From Chengkuizengella axinellae (GTDB lineage: Bacteria; Bacillota; Bacilli; Paenibacillales; KCTC-33759): DNA of 64,000 nucleotides. Both the position numbers and the translations under genes were made by a program. This document shows, one piece after another, positions 16,927 through 24,330 of the stretch (positions are counted from its first letter, which is position 1; every line of letters starts with the position of its first letter). The stretch covers positions 1 to 64,000 of the forward strand of contig NZ_JAVAMP010000006.1 in assembly GCF_030730905.1 (NCBI RefSeq), read 5' to 3'. The notes below the pieces were generated by a model, which saw nothing but the letters and a program-made list of their open reading frames with translations, ran no database searches and had not been told where the DNA came from.

Positions 16927-17232
16927 ATGAAAAAACGTTTTACTTCATTAGCAGTACTTATTTTATGTTTTACATTAGCAATTCCTGTGAACGCAAATGA
17001 GTCAGACTTAGAGGTTGATTTAGCGAATATTGAATTTTTGGAGAATCTTATTGCTCCTGAGATTGAAGTTGACCCGGAAGGTCTTGCTATAATTGAATTC
17101 TTAGAAAACTTAGTAGCTCCAACGATTAAAGTAAATGACGATATTGCTAATTTACCTATAGACTTTAACAACCTTGTTGCTCCTAATGAAGATGGAGATA
17201 GCGATCAAGGTCAACTGGGAGGTAAAGGCTGA
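16927..17232 (+). CDS. small secreted protein with three FLENLVAP-type repeats
   Basis: A 101-residue protein; ATG follows AAAGGTGATG. Residues 1-23 are a signal peptide ending at VNA. The mature part is three 18-residue units spaced by 20-21: LANIEFLENLIAPEIEVD (32-49), LAIIEFLENLVAPTIKVN (53-70) and IANLPIDFNNLVAPNEDG (73-90), then a Gly/Gln tail. It is strongly acidic. Repeated short motifs behind a signal peptide are typical of exported peptide precursors or small surface proteins; nothing here proves processing. It is convergent with the LexA-domain gene, 12 bp away. Confidence 0.6.
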   Translation: MKKRFTSLAVLILCFTLAIPVNANESDLEVDLANIEFLENLIAPEIEVDPEGLAIIEFLENLVAPTIKVNDDIANLPIDFNNLVAPNEDGDSDQGQLGGKG

Positions 17233-17244
17233 TCATCTCGTTCT

Positions 17245-17478
17245 TTATCTTCCAAACGGTGAATCATAATCCCTAGTCATAATAATCTTTATATCTTGTG
17301 TATCTCCACTATCACATTTAATATATCCACCTTTAACAAGTCCGTTTAATACTGAACGGACTGTTTTTTCATCTTTGCCTGTTTTGATTTCTAACTCTGG
17401 AATAGTTGGCATTCTACGTCTTGTAGCCGAGTAATTGTATAGGATTCGTAATATTTTTCTTTGTAGGTCTGTGAGCAT
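17245..17478 (-). CDS. short LexA-type winged-helix protein
   Basis: A 77-residue protein; ATG at 17478 follows GTGGGTGATTTC. LTDLQRKILRILYNY, MPTIPELEIKTG, KDEKTVRSVLNGLVKGGYI follows the winged-helix layout of the LexA DNA-binding domain (LT-RQ-IL, PT--EI, V---L--L---G-I). There is no peptidase domain. A 14-bp LexA-type box AGAACATTTGTTCT lies between its promoter and start, so it is probably repressed by LexA or by itself. Partial copies of its 3' half occur at 18679, 19925 and 24331. Confidence 0.65.
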   Translation of the reverse strand: MLTDLQRKILRILYNYSATRRRMPTIPELEIKTGKDEKTVRSVLNGLVKGGYIKCDSGDTQDIKIIMTRDYDSPFGR

Positions 17479-17492
17479 GAAATCACCCACTG

Positions 17493-17537
17493 AGAACATT
17501 TGTTCTTGTTGTATAAGAGGTACATGGAGATATGCAA
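17493..17537 (-). promoter_or_regulatory. promoter with LexA-type box
   Basis: Minus strand: TTGCAT (17537-17532), 18 bp, TACAAC (17513-17508), immediately followed by the palindrome AGAACAAATGTTCT (17506-17493). The palindrome fits the Gram-positive LexA (DinR) core GAAC-N4-GTTC. The same promoter and box occur at 22783-22827. Confidence 0.6.
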
Positions 17538-17687
17538 TAGCACAATTTTTGAAAATAGTTACACATCCAGTCAATCCAATACCAAGTAGATATTCAATTC
17601 ATACCAGACGCGAATAGTGCTGGTACTGTTTTCGAAGTAGGTCAAGGAATTGTGAATATTCAAGATGTAGTATATGGCTCTACATAA
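17538..17687 (+). pseudogene. Cys-rich paralog 5, internal-deletion remnant
   Basis: The usual upstream sequence (ACACATCCAGTCAATCCAATACCA at 17561-17584, with one change from the paralog form) is joined directly to the last ~33 codons of a Cys-rich paralog: VDIQFIPDANSAGTVFEVG, QGIVNIQDVVYGST and stop at 17685-17687. It aligns with VQIEFIDGISGGIVTEIGEG of the intact paralog. About 100 codons including both Cys blocks are gone. Confidence 0.7.
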
Positions 17688-17691
17688 AAAT

Positions 17692-18089
17692 TTCCCCACC
17701 AACCTAAGCCAGTGGGGAAATAAATTTACTTCTGAACTATATTCTTTGCACCACTCCATAATCCATTAGCAGCTGATAAAATCAATTATTACAACAACCA
17801 AAAATTTTTAAATGTGGAGTATAATATTATCACCTGTAATCTTCATATTTTGGATATATTTATCTATAATACCCTCTGACTTTTCAAATTATAGCTATTT
17901 TTTATTTAAGAAAAAGTATAGAAGAAAAAGTATAGAAGAAAGAAAAAATAACGTTACTTTTTTAAAAGTAGTAAGGTAATTTCTAAAATGGACGGTTTTA
18001 TCTAACACCCCACTGACTTATGACTTATGTTTAGTGGTTTTTTGTTATAATCAATACGATAGTTTTACTAACTTCTGGGAGGATTTATC
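17692..18089. repeat. downstream repeat, copy 2, and gene-free gap
   Basis: 17692-17775 is the shared downstream repeat: CCCCACCAACCTAAGCCAGTGGGG forms a stem, and the minus strand then reads AANGLWSGAKNIVQK with a stop. From 17776 to 18089 no gene is seen. It has a short direct duplication AAAAAGTATAGAAG/AAAAAGTATAGAAG near 17910, and a weak hairpin (CCACT/AGTGG, 18010-18037) followed by six Ts and TATAAT (18046-18051), probably the promoter of the next gene. Confidence 0.55.
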
Positions 18090-18668
18090 ATGAGAATTAT
18101 TTATTCGCTTATACTTTTATTGATGTTATTAGGTTGTTCGCAATCTAGTGAAGTAGTTACATCTGATACTAAAATTTCTACATATGATGAAATTTTAGTT
18201 TTTCCTGCTGATAGATACCCTGAAACAGCAGCACATATTGAATCTGCCATATTAAACGGTCAGTCTTCTGTATGTACCATAGATCGTGATGGGGCAGATG
18301 AAAATAGAGATGAATCCCTTGCAGGAATCCCAACTAAAGATGGATATGATCGTGATGAATGGCCAATGGCAATGTGTGCTGAAGGAGGAGAAGGTGCTAG
18401 TGTAGCTTATACTGACCCATCAGATAATCGAGGAGCTGGATCATGGGTAGGTAAGGAATTAGAAGATTATGCAGAGGGTACTATGGTATTGTTTGTATTT
18501 GAAGAAAGCGAGATAGATAGCAATACTAAGTGGAAAGAAACAACTGTAGAAATAATTTATGAAAACTGCACACAAGTAAGAGAAGCAGGTGCTTCACCAT
18601 TGCATGCAGATGAACCAGGATATAGCACGAAATTAGATCGAGATGATGATGGAGTAGCTTGTGAGTGA
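18090..18668 (+). CDS. NucA/NucB-type secreted nuclease lipoprotein with Excalibur domain
   Basis: A 192-residue lipoprotein (signal [10 protein letters not shown], Cys16). The NucA/NucB DNase domain covers about 30-140: [63 protein letters not shown]; the Arg/Asp/Glu/Trp pattern is complete. An Excalibur domain ends the protein: [20 protein letters not shown], then [11 protein letters not shown], a calcium-binding-like loop between two Cys. Relatives cut DNA outside the cell, for example during mother-cell lysis. Fusion of the two domains on a lipid anchor is less common than free NucB. Confidence 0.88.
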   Translation: MRIIYSLILLLMLLGCSQSSEVVTSDTKISTYDEILVFPADRYPETAAHIESAILNGQSSVCTIDRDGADENRDESLAGIPTKDGYDRDEWPMAMCAEGGEGASVAYTDPSDNRGAGSWVGKELEDYAEGTMVLFVFEESEIDSNTKWKETTVEIIYENCTQVREAGASPLHADEPGYSTKLDRDDDGVACE

Positions 18669-18678
18669 ATTTATCTAT

Positions 18679-18746
18679 ACGGTGATTCATAATCCCTAGT
18701 ATATACAATCTTTATATCTTGTGTATCTCCACTATCACATTCATTA
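18679..18746 (-). pseudogene. LexA-type winged-helix gene, 3' remnant A
   Basis: About 68 bp match the 3' end of the gene at 17245 (CGGTGATTCATAATCCCTAG, then ATCTTTATATCTTGTGTATC and CTCCACTATCACATT). The rest of the gene is missing and other phage DNA follows. Confidence 0.65.
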
Positions 18747-18780
18747 GTAGATTATCCGGCTTATCATACTCAGGTTGCAT

Positions 18781-19164
18781 TTATACAGCAGCGTATAACC
18801 TATCCATATCAATGACGATATCCCCTCGTTGTACATGTTGTTTAACAAATGTCTGCTTTCCTGCTATTGGTGGACCATATACCAGGTAAACATTCTTTTC
18901 TACTTTATATCCAAAACGATGGTGTTCTTTGTTATGGCAATCAAAGCAAACCAAATCTACTAGTTCCGGGTTTAAGCTTATGTTATGGTCATGTACATTC
19001 TCAGGTGTGAGTTCTATTTTGTGGTGACCTATAATTTCTTTTGATATGACAGTGGTCTGTTTACACCTTCAGCATTTATTGCCCCTTTCGTTGATTAAAC
19101 CTAATCTAAATGTAACCCACTTATCTGAGTTATAGAATCGCTTTAATACTTCATGTTTTGCCAT
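18781..19164 (-). pseudogene. HNH endonuclease with appended P-loop segment, nonsense mutated and 3' truncated
   Basis: From ATG at 19164 the frame reads MAKHEVLKRFYNSDKWVTFR, LGLINERGNKC, then a TGA where the copy at 26595 has TCA, then RCKQT, IIGHHKIELTPENVHDHN, VDLVCFDCHNKEHH (an HNH zinc/metal pattern with CxxC pairs). It continues into VEKNVYLVYGPPIAGKQTFVKQH and IVIDMDRLYAAV, a kinase-like P-loop, then stops early. In phages this HNH protein lies beside the terminase genes. The single stop codon and short tail show decay. Confidence 0.75.
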
Positions 19165-19170
19165 TATTAC

Positions 19171-19300
19171 CACACATCACTTTCATGTTGTTTCTCTCTA
19201 AGTTCTGCTATCCGTTTATCCAGTTCGTATTTCTTCTGATCCAGTTCTGATTTTTCGTTTCTAACATTCTCTTATGTTGATCTGGCAATATATAATAATG
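19171..19300 (-). pseudogene. terminase small subunit, 3' remnant
   Basis: This matches the 3' end of the gene at 26792: LPDQHKRM, then in a shifted frame KSELDQKKYELDKRIAELREKQHE and stop near 19171. A small deletion breaks the frame. It lies directly upstream of the decayed HNH gene, repeating the order at 26.6-27.6 kb, so the block is a second, more decayed copy of the same phage segment. Confidence 0.65.
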
Positions 19301-19313
19301 AACAAACTTATAT

Positions 19314-19799
19314 TTACTCTTTATAGTTTGTATTAAGCAATAAATTGTAATCTTTATCTAGAAATCTTAAAATGCTATCAGGATTTATTGGATTAAATAT
19401 CCTTTCATCTTGTACAATTAGGTATGTATTATCCTTTTCAAAATCCAATTCATAAATTCTAACTTCATTATTATAAGTTAGAGTATAATATCTTGCTTTT
19501 TCTAAAACTTCTTTATTATTTATTATCATTCCAAATGATCCCTTTTCATAACCTCCTGTCATAATTCCATCTGGACCAAGCGAACCAGTTGATGTATTAG
19601 CCTTAGAACCACCTTTATACACATCAATTCTCTTATCAGAAAAAATATAATACATTTCATCATTTAATTTTTTTACTACGGGACTAGAAATATTGTTTCC
19701 CTCAATATATTGCTCCACATCTTGAATATCTATATCTCCCTCATTACATGCAGTATTTAAAACCAGAAACAATAATATAAGCATTACTTTTCTATTCAT
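19314..19799 (-). CDS. lipoprotein of unknown function
   Basis: A 161-residue protein with lipoprotein signal MNRKVMLILLFLVLNTAC. The mature part has GDIDIQDVEQYIEGN, MYYIFSDKRIDVYKGG and a Gly-rich turn (GSLGPDGIMTGGYEKGSFG), consistent with a small beta-rich domain. A ribosome site AGGAGAGG precedes the ATG. No known family was recognised. Confidence 0.6.
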   Translation of the reverse strand: MNRKVMLILLFLVLNTACNEGDIDIQDVEQYIEGNNISSPVVKKLNDEMYYIFSDKRIDVYKGGSKANTSTGSLGPDGIMTGGYEKGSFGMIINNKEVLEKARYYTLTYNNEVRIYELDFEKDNTYLIVQDERIFNPINPDSILRFLDKDYNLLLNTNYKE

Positions 19800-20318
19800 T
19801 ATTTTACCTCTCCTTATTCATAAGGTTTATTATCGCTTTCATAGAATTAACGACTATTATTTATTCATTTTATCTCACACTCCATGGTCAATAATATTCT
19901 AAATAAGAAGTGAATTGCAAAAAGTATCTCATTATTTTTATATTCTTTGTATCTCCATCTGGATATTCAATATATCCACCTTTAACTAGTCAGTTTAAAA
20001 AATAAAACCCTTAAGAGGTTGAACCTTCTTTAGAATCTCATCATTTTTGGGATTTTTTAAATAATAGGCGCATGACTAACAGAATAGAACTACATACCGC
20101 CTACAAAACTAGTATGCTTGTTTATTGTAAATGGTTGCATGGAGATGAAACGGAAAAACCACTGATTAATAGGTCAGTGGTTTTTCTGATCTTGAATTTA
20201 TAATGATATATTAAATAGTAATAATTTAGAAATCGAATGAAGCATTTGTATTAGCTGTCTACCATCCCTACGTTCTTTCCTGTTCCTTGCTACTGGCTGT
20301 GCCATATGTGCTGTTCCT
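19800..20318. other. gene-free stretch with repeat remnants
   Basis: At 19925-20000 is remnant B of the LexA-type winged-helix gene (ATATATCCACCTTTAACTAG on the plus strand). 20085-20140 resembles 16470-16525 (TACATACCGCC, ACAAAACTAGTATGCT). 20154-20185 is a perfect 12-bp hairpin AAAAACCACTGA/TCAGTGGTTTTT and could terminate either strand. I see no gene. Confidence 0.55.
20154..20185. terminator. hairpin terminator
   Basis: Perfect 12-bp stem with an 8-nt loop and A/T arms, suitable for both strands. Degraded relatives of its CCACTGA arm occur before the promoters near 16850 and 18010. Confidence 0.65.
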
Positions 20319-20645
20319 CTAATGAGTCTGTTTAATATCTTCTTGAGCATCTATTATCATTCTCCTTTCTGATTCAGATATATCCTCAAATACACCACCC
20401 ATTAAAGTTAATCCAATACGTTCTCTTACTAATTCATTTTCTTCTTTATTGATTGCATCCATGACCTTTACAAAAGCTTTGTAACGTCGTCTTTCATCAC
20501 CAGAAAACCATTCTCTTGTTATTTCCTTTTCGTCTAAGTTGAGCCTAAATGCTAATTCCACCTTCATGAACTCTACATCCTTTAACATCATCATGTGCAT
20601 GTTCTTAAAAGCATCCTGTGTTTTGTCTTTCAACAGTTCATCCAT
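20319..20645 (-). CDS. hypothetical protein
   Basis: A 108-residue, probably all-helical, charged protein; ATG at 20645 follows TGAGGTGAAG. Segments: MDELLKDKTQDAFKNMHMMM, FMKVELAFRLNLDEKEITREWF, ERRRYKAFVKVMDAINKEE, ESERRMIIDAQEDI. Length and composition resemble small phage or sporulation helical proteins and loosely the protein at 22512-22766, but I cannot assign a family. Confidence 0.5.
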   Translation of the reverse strand: MDELLKDKTQDAFKNMHMMMLKDVEFMKVELAFRLNLDEKEITREWFSGDERRRYKAFVKVMDAINKEENELVRERIGLTLMGGVFEDISESERRMIIDAQEDIKQTH

Positions 20646-21007
20646 TAACTTCACCTCATTGAATATTTATATTTAATTTGCTAATTGGAATAATATAATA
20701 GCAAGTTGTTTGTATTAGTCCTTATTGAGCTTGTTCTTGATAAGGACTTTCTGCTTTACGGTGATTATTAACGCTCACCGCTAGCGTTCCCGATCTGTTC
20801 CTTAATCGTTGGGATCACGACAACAGGAGGAGAAAACTGTTGTTTGTTTAGCAGGAACAGAGTATATATCAATAATGAGTTGTTTAATTGTTTATCATCC
20901 TGCTTCCCTCCCCTAGCATAAGTGGATGATATTTTCCCAACAAAAAAAGACGTATTTCTACGCCCCTTTCTGTTTACCGTTTAATCATATAATTATATTT
21001 TTAAACT
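20646..21007. other. gene-free stretch
   Basis: No gene was found in these 362 bp. It holds a short inverted repeat AACGCT/AGCGTT near 20770-20786 and an AACAACAGTTTTC-type symmetric stretch near 20820-20850. The last ~60 bp (AAGACGTATTTCTACG, CCGTTTAATCATATAATTATA) are repeated at 21570-21630, after the next paralog, which marks one edge of a tandem duplication. Confidence 0.45.
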
Positions 21008-21475
21008 TTATAATGTTATTACAGTGGCTTTTAGGCTTCGGGATCCAACTCCAATAAAAGCTACTTGACTTTCATTTGCAGTGACCCGAGTACATACAAG
21101 ATCATACGTATTGTTTCCTGCAACTGGATCTTTATCGACTACAGGAAAATTTGGAAAGTTTGTATAATTGAAATTTTCATTTGGAGGTGACGAGTAATCC
21201 ATTTCATCATTTATTGTTGCAATCGGAGTGCTATTGCGAAAAAGTTCATATGTCATTGCAAAAGTAGTAGGCATACCCGCAGTAGAAGCTCCCACACCCA
21301 CCTGAACCATTGAATCAATACATACTTGTGTCCTTTGTGGATGTTTAACACACACATCGACGGTAGCAACAGTTGTAGGCATGTTTCCTTGAAGAAAAAT
21401 TACATCTGGGTCATTGAATGGATTATCTACTGAAACACTTTGAGCCACAACAAAAGGTCCTTTATTTAGTCCCAT
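21008..21475 (-). CDS. MGLNKGPFVV-family protein, paralog B
   Basis: A 155-residue protein with no signal peptide. Conserved blocks shared with its neighbour at 21639: MGLNKGPFVV, TVDVCVKHPQRTQVCIDSM, YELFRNSTPIATINDEMDY, NFPNFPVVDKDP, VGSRSLKATVI. The pattern of alternating hydrophobic residues and Thr/Asn-rich strands suggests a small beta-sandwich, as in TNF-like spore-surface proteins, but that is a guess. It was made by tandem duplication. Confidence 0.6.
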   Translation of the reverse strand: MGLNKGPFVVAQSVSVDNPFNDPDVIFLQGNMPTTVATVDVCVKHPQRTQVCIDSMVQVGVGASTAGMPTTFAMTYELFRNSTPIATINDEMDYSSPPNENFNYTNFPNFPVVDKDPVAGNNTYDLVCTRVTANESQVAFIGVGSRSLKATVITL

Positions 21476-21638
21476 AAACTCACCTCCCCACTCATTAAAT
21501 TATCCTTCATCTTATCTTATGATCAATCTAATGAAATTGCTTGGACTCTTATCTATGGGCTGGAATGTAAATAAGACGTATCTCTACGTCCTTTCTGTTA
21601 ACCGTTTAATCATATAATTATATTTTTAAACTCTAGTT

Positions 21639-22112
21639 CTATAACGGTATTACAGTGGCTTTTAGGCTTCTGGAACCAATGTAAATACTATTGAGTGCCG
21701 GTACACTAATTGCCAGCTGTACAACTTTCAGTTGATACTTATTTATTCCACGATTTGGTGTCTTATCAACTAAAGGAAAATCCGGAAAGTTTGTATGTCT
21801 TCCATCATTAACGTCAGCATAATCCATTTCATCATTTATTTCTGCAATAGGTGTGTCATTTCGCTGGAGTTGATAACGAACTCCGATTACCCCGTCGCCA
21901 CCACTTATTGTGATAGCGTTTTGAAAGAAAGAATCAAGTAATACCTGTGTTCTCTCAGGTTGTCTGACACACACATCAACAGACAGCAGGGTAACAGGTA
22001 TTGGAGTAATTATCACATTATCTAGTAGTAATGTAATTGATCCTTCCCACCCGTATGGATCCAATACTGAAACCGTATCAACAACAACAAAAGGTCCTTT
22101 ATTTAGTCCCAT
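21639..22112 (-). CDS. MGLNKGPFVV-family protein, paralog A
   Basis: A 157-residue protein; ATG at 22112 chosen because its paralog starts at the same place. Shares MGLNKGPFVV, LSVDVCVRQPERTQVLLDSF, QLQRNDTPIAEINDEMDY, TNFPDFPLVDKTP and GSRSLKATVIPL with 21008-21475, with about half the residues identical. The middle (ISGGDGVIGVRY) differs most. Flanking DNA on both sides is duplicated too. Function unknown. Confidence 0.6.
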   Translation of the reverse strand: MGLNKGPFVVVDTVSVLDPYGWEGSITLLLDNVIITPIPVTLLSVDVCVRQPERTQVLLDSFFQNAITISGGDGVIGVRYQLQRNDTPIAEINDEMDYADVNDGRHTNFPDFPLVDKTPNRGINKYQLKVVQLAISVPALNSIYIGSRSLKATVIPL

Positions 22113-22511
22113 AAACAAACCTCCCAACTCAATAAATTATCATTTATCTTATCTTATGAACATTCTGATCAATTCGCTTGGACTGGTACCCCTAGACATT
22201 GGTACAATAAAACCAAGGGAATTAAAACAAGTAACTCCTTGGTTTTCACAGATAATTTAAGTTGGGATTAATTCATTCAATGATTCTTATCTTGTTATGA
22301 TTGTACGAATGCGGATAGGTCAAATAAATAGGTGTTTTACCCTCTTACTATATAGTGGCAACCGTATGACAAAAAGAGCCCCTTTCGAGGCTCCCCTAAG
22401 CAAACATATATTATTGAGTTACTTCATATTCATTCACTTCAAACGTTAGTATATTATCATGAATGATATAATCTGTTCTATTTAGGAATGGACCAACATT
22501 ACCTGTTTTTT
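22113..22511. other. gene-free stretch with hairpins and a dispersed repeat
   Basis: 22209-22246 forms a 10-bp stem AAAACCAAGG/CCTTGGTTTT. 22345-22375 (ACTATATAGTGGCAACCGTA, then GACAAAAA) recurs at 28507-28537. A GAGCC/GGCTC hairpin follows at about 22379-22397. No gene is visible. Confidence 0.5.
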
Positions 22512-22766
22512 CTATGGCATATTACCTGTTTTTAAGGTATTCTCTCCAAAGGCTGTAAACAATTCAATTGTGATTTCCGTTGGTTCCATCATGGATTGTG
22601 ACAATTGCTCTGATATAATATTTATTTCTTCCTCTGCTAACTCAGGTTTAGTTTTTCTATGTCTTTCCTTTTGGAAATGATTCATCAATTCTTTATGTTC
22701 GGGTAGCATCATCCTGCTTGCCTCTCTCATCATATTTGACCCTTCAGTTAGTTTATTTTCTTTCAT
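22512..22766 (-). CDS. hypothetical protein under a LexA-type box
   Basis: An 84-residue protein; ATG at 22766 follows AAAGAGGTGAAAC. It is charged and helical: MREASRMMLPEHKELMNHFQ, KERHRKTKPELAEEEINIIS, MMEPTEITIELFTAFGENT. No family recognised. Its promoter and operator (22783-22827) are a near copy of those of the LexA-domain gene at 17245, so expression is probably DNA-damage or phage-repressor controlled. Confidence 0.55.
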   Translation of the reverse strand: MKENKLTEGSNMMREASRMMLPEHKELMNHFQKERHRKTKPELAEEEINIISEQLSQSMMEPTEITIELFTAFGENTLKTGNMP

Positions 22767-22782
22767 ATGTTTCACCTCTTTT

Positions 22783-22827
22783 AGAACACTTGTTCTTATT
22801 ATATAAGAGATACAAGAAAATATGCAA
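22783..22827 (-). promoter_or_regulatory. promoter with LexA-type box, second copy
   Basis: Minus strand: TTGCAT (22827-22822), 18 bp, TATAAT (22803-22798), then AGAACAAGTGTTCT (22796-22783), which fits GAAC-N4-GTTC. The -10 is perfect here, while the copy at 17508 has TACAAC. Confidence 0.65.
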
Positions 22828-22914
22828 TAGCACAATTTTTAAGAATAGTTACACGTCCAGTCAAATCAATTATTTAATTCATACAATGTAAAAAAATGAA
22901 AAGGACGTGATTTC

Positions 22915-23365
22915 ATGGGCGTTTTTGATGAGTCAATTTGTGATTGTTGTGTTTGCCCGATGCAGTGTGTTTTGGAGCAAATGGTTAATATAGGGGAAGT
23001 AGGAATTTTAACTCAGACATTTGCAGAAGAGGAAGTTATTATAAACCAGGTAAAAGATTTTATAGCTTTTACAAATTCCGATTTGTCAAATTATTTTAGC
23101 TGCAACCTTTGATCCAACAATTCCAGTCGATATAAAAAAGCCAATTAGAAAAAGCAAGGGAGAATGTGCTTGCTGTGAAGATCCTATTACAAATTTAGCG
23201 AATTCATTGATTGGCGAAATTGTTGAAATTGAAGCTATCGGCTTTACTTCTCCTGATGAGGTTTTAATTGAAGATGTCGGAGAAGGGATTATTAAGGTAA
23301 GGCAATTACCAAATGAAACAGATTTCATCTCAAGTTGTGCAGTAACAAGAATTTTAACTCAATAA
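22915..23365 (+). pseudogene. Cys-rich paralog 2, frameshifted
   Basis: ATG at 22915 gives MGVFDESICDCCVCPMQCVL and an intact first half to KDFIAFTNSD. Near 23068-23075 several bases are missing compared with the intact paralog, and the frame runs into a stop. In the other frame the protein continues cleanly: IPICQIILAATFDPTIPVD, KSKGECACCEDP, VGEGIIK, SSCAVTRILTQ and stop at 23363. One indel therefore separates it from an intact gene; an assembly error is possible. Upstream it shares ACACGTCCAGTCAA with the other copies. Confidence 0.75.
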
Positions 23366-23407
23366 CAAATCAACGAACAATCAAGATTTTTAAACTTTGT
23401 GAGAACC

Positions 23408-23500
23408 ACTCCCCCACCAACTACCTAAAGCCAGTGGGGAAGAAACTTACTTCTGTACTATATTCTTAGCACCACTCCATAATCCACTAGCATTAGCGGA
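23408..23500. repeat. downstream repeat, copy 3
   Basis: CCCCCACCAACTACC...CCAGTGGGG stem, then the ACTTCTGTACTATATTCTTA block and GCACCACTCCATAATCCACT, as after the other Cys-rich paralogs. Confidence 0.65.
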
Positions 23501-23582
23501 TATTCCCTTATACAGTACACACGTCCAGTCAATCCAATACCAACTTGAATACACTAATAAAAAACTAAAAGGACGTGATTTC

Positions 23583-24104
23583 ATGGGTGTATTTGATGAG
23601 TCAAAGTGTGATTGTTGCGTTTGTCCGATGCAGTGTGTTTTGGAGGAATTAGAAGGGCAAGATGTTAATTTTGCAACTACAACAGGCCCTCCTAATTTCT
23701 CTATAACTATAATTGATGTGGATAATTTTATTGCTTTTACCTCAAATGGAAATATACCAATATGTCAATTCACTGGTGTCGTTCCTGTTGATCCCACAAT
23801 AACAGTAAATATAAAGAAACAAATAAAGAAAAGTAAGGGAAAATGTGCTTGTTGCGAAGATCCTATGACGAATTTATTAATTTCCCTGAAAGGACAATCT
23901 GTACAAATTGAGTTTATAGATGGTATTAGTGGAGGGATTGTAACTGAAATCGGAGAAGGTATTGTTATACTGGAAAATAATACTGCAATTTCTACATGTG
24001 CAATAACAAGGGTCATTCCATTTAGACCACGTCAAATTAACGATCAATCAAGTTTTTCAGGTTTCAGACAATTAAAAAAAGATACTACCCCACCAACTAC
24101 CTAA
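23583..24104 (+). CDS. Cys-rich paralog 3 (intact)
   Basis: The best preserved plus-strand member, 173 residues, ATG after AAAGGACGTG. Blocks: MGVFDESKCDCCVCPMQCVL, IIDVDNFIAFTSNGNIPICQ, KKSKGKCACCEDPMTNLL, VQIEFIDGISGGIVTEIGEG and CAITRVIPF. It has about 10 Cys, and the tail FRQLKKDTTPPTT extends past the end of the other copies. No signal peptide, so it would act inside the mother cell or after lysis. The family name is unknown to me. A spore-coat role is suggested only by Cys-rich, secretion-free character and the AATACACTA (SigK-like -10) upstream. Confidence 0.65.
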   Translation: MGVFDESKCDCCVCPMQCVLEELEGQDVNFATTTGPPNFSITIIDVDNFIAFTSNGNIPICQFTGVVPVDPTITVNIKKQIKKSKGKCACCEDPMTNLLISLKGQSVQIEFIDGISGGIVTEIGEGIVILENNTAISTCAITRVIPFRPRQINDQSSFSGFRQLKKDTTPPTT

Positions 24105-24330
24105 AGCTAGTGGGGATTAAAATCACTTCTGTACTATATTCTTAGCACCACTCCATAATCCACTAATAGCCAATCCCTGAGAAATAAACAAAATAAAGCT
24201 CCTCCTTATATGGAGAAGCTTTTCCGTAGGTGTATGAAAATAAGCATTTAGAAGTGACCTCACTTTTATTATATTAAGTCCATTTACACGTTTACACTGG
24301 TATTAGCGGATTTATTTTGTTGTTTCATCT
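24090..24330. repeat. downstream repeat, copy 4, and upstream-type block
   Basis: 24090-24170 repeats the CCCCACC...GTGGGG stem and the TTCTGTACTATATTCTTAGC block, overlapping the 3' end of paralog 3. 24185-24315 repeats the block found at 15695-15820 (AAAGCT, CTCC hairpin, AAGTGACC, TATTATATTAA), ending in TTAGCGGAT, but here no paralog follows, which points to deletion. Confidence 0.6.
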
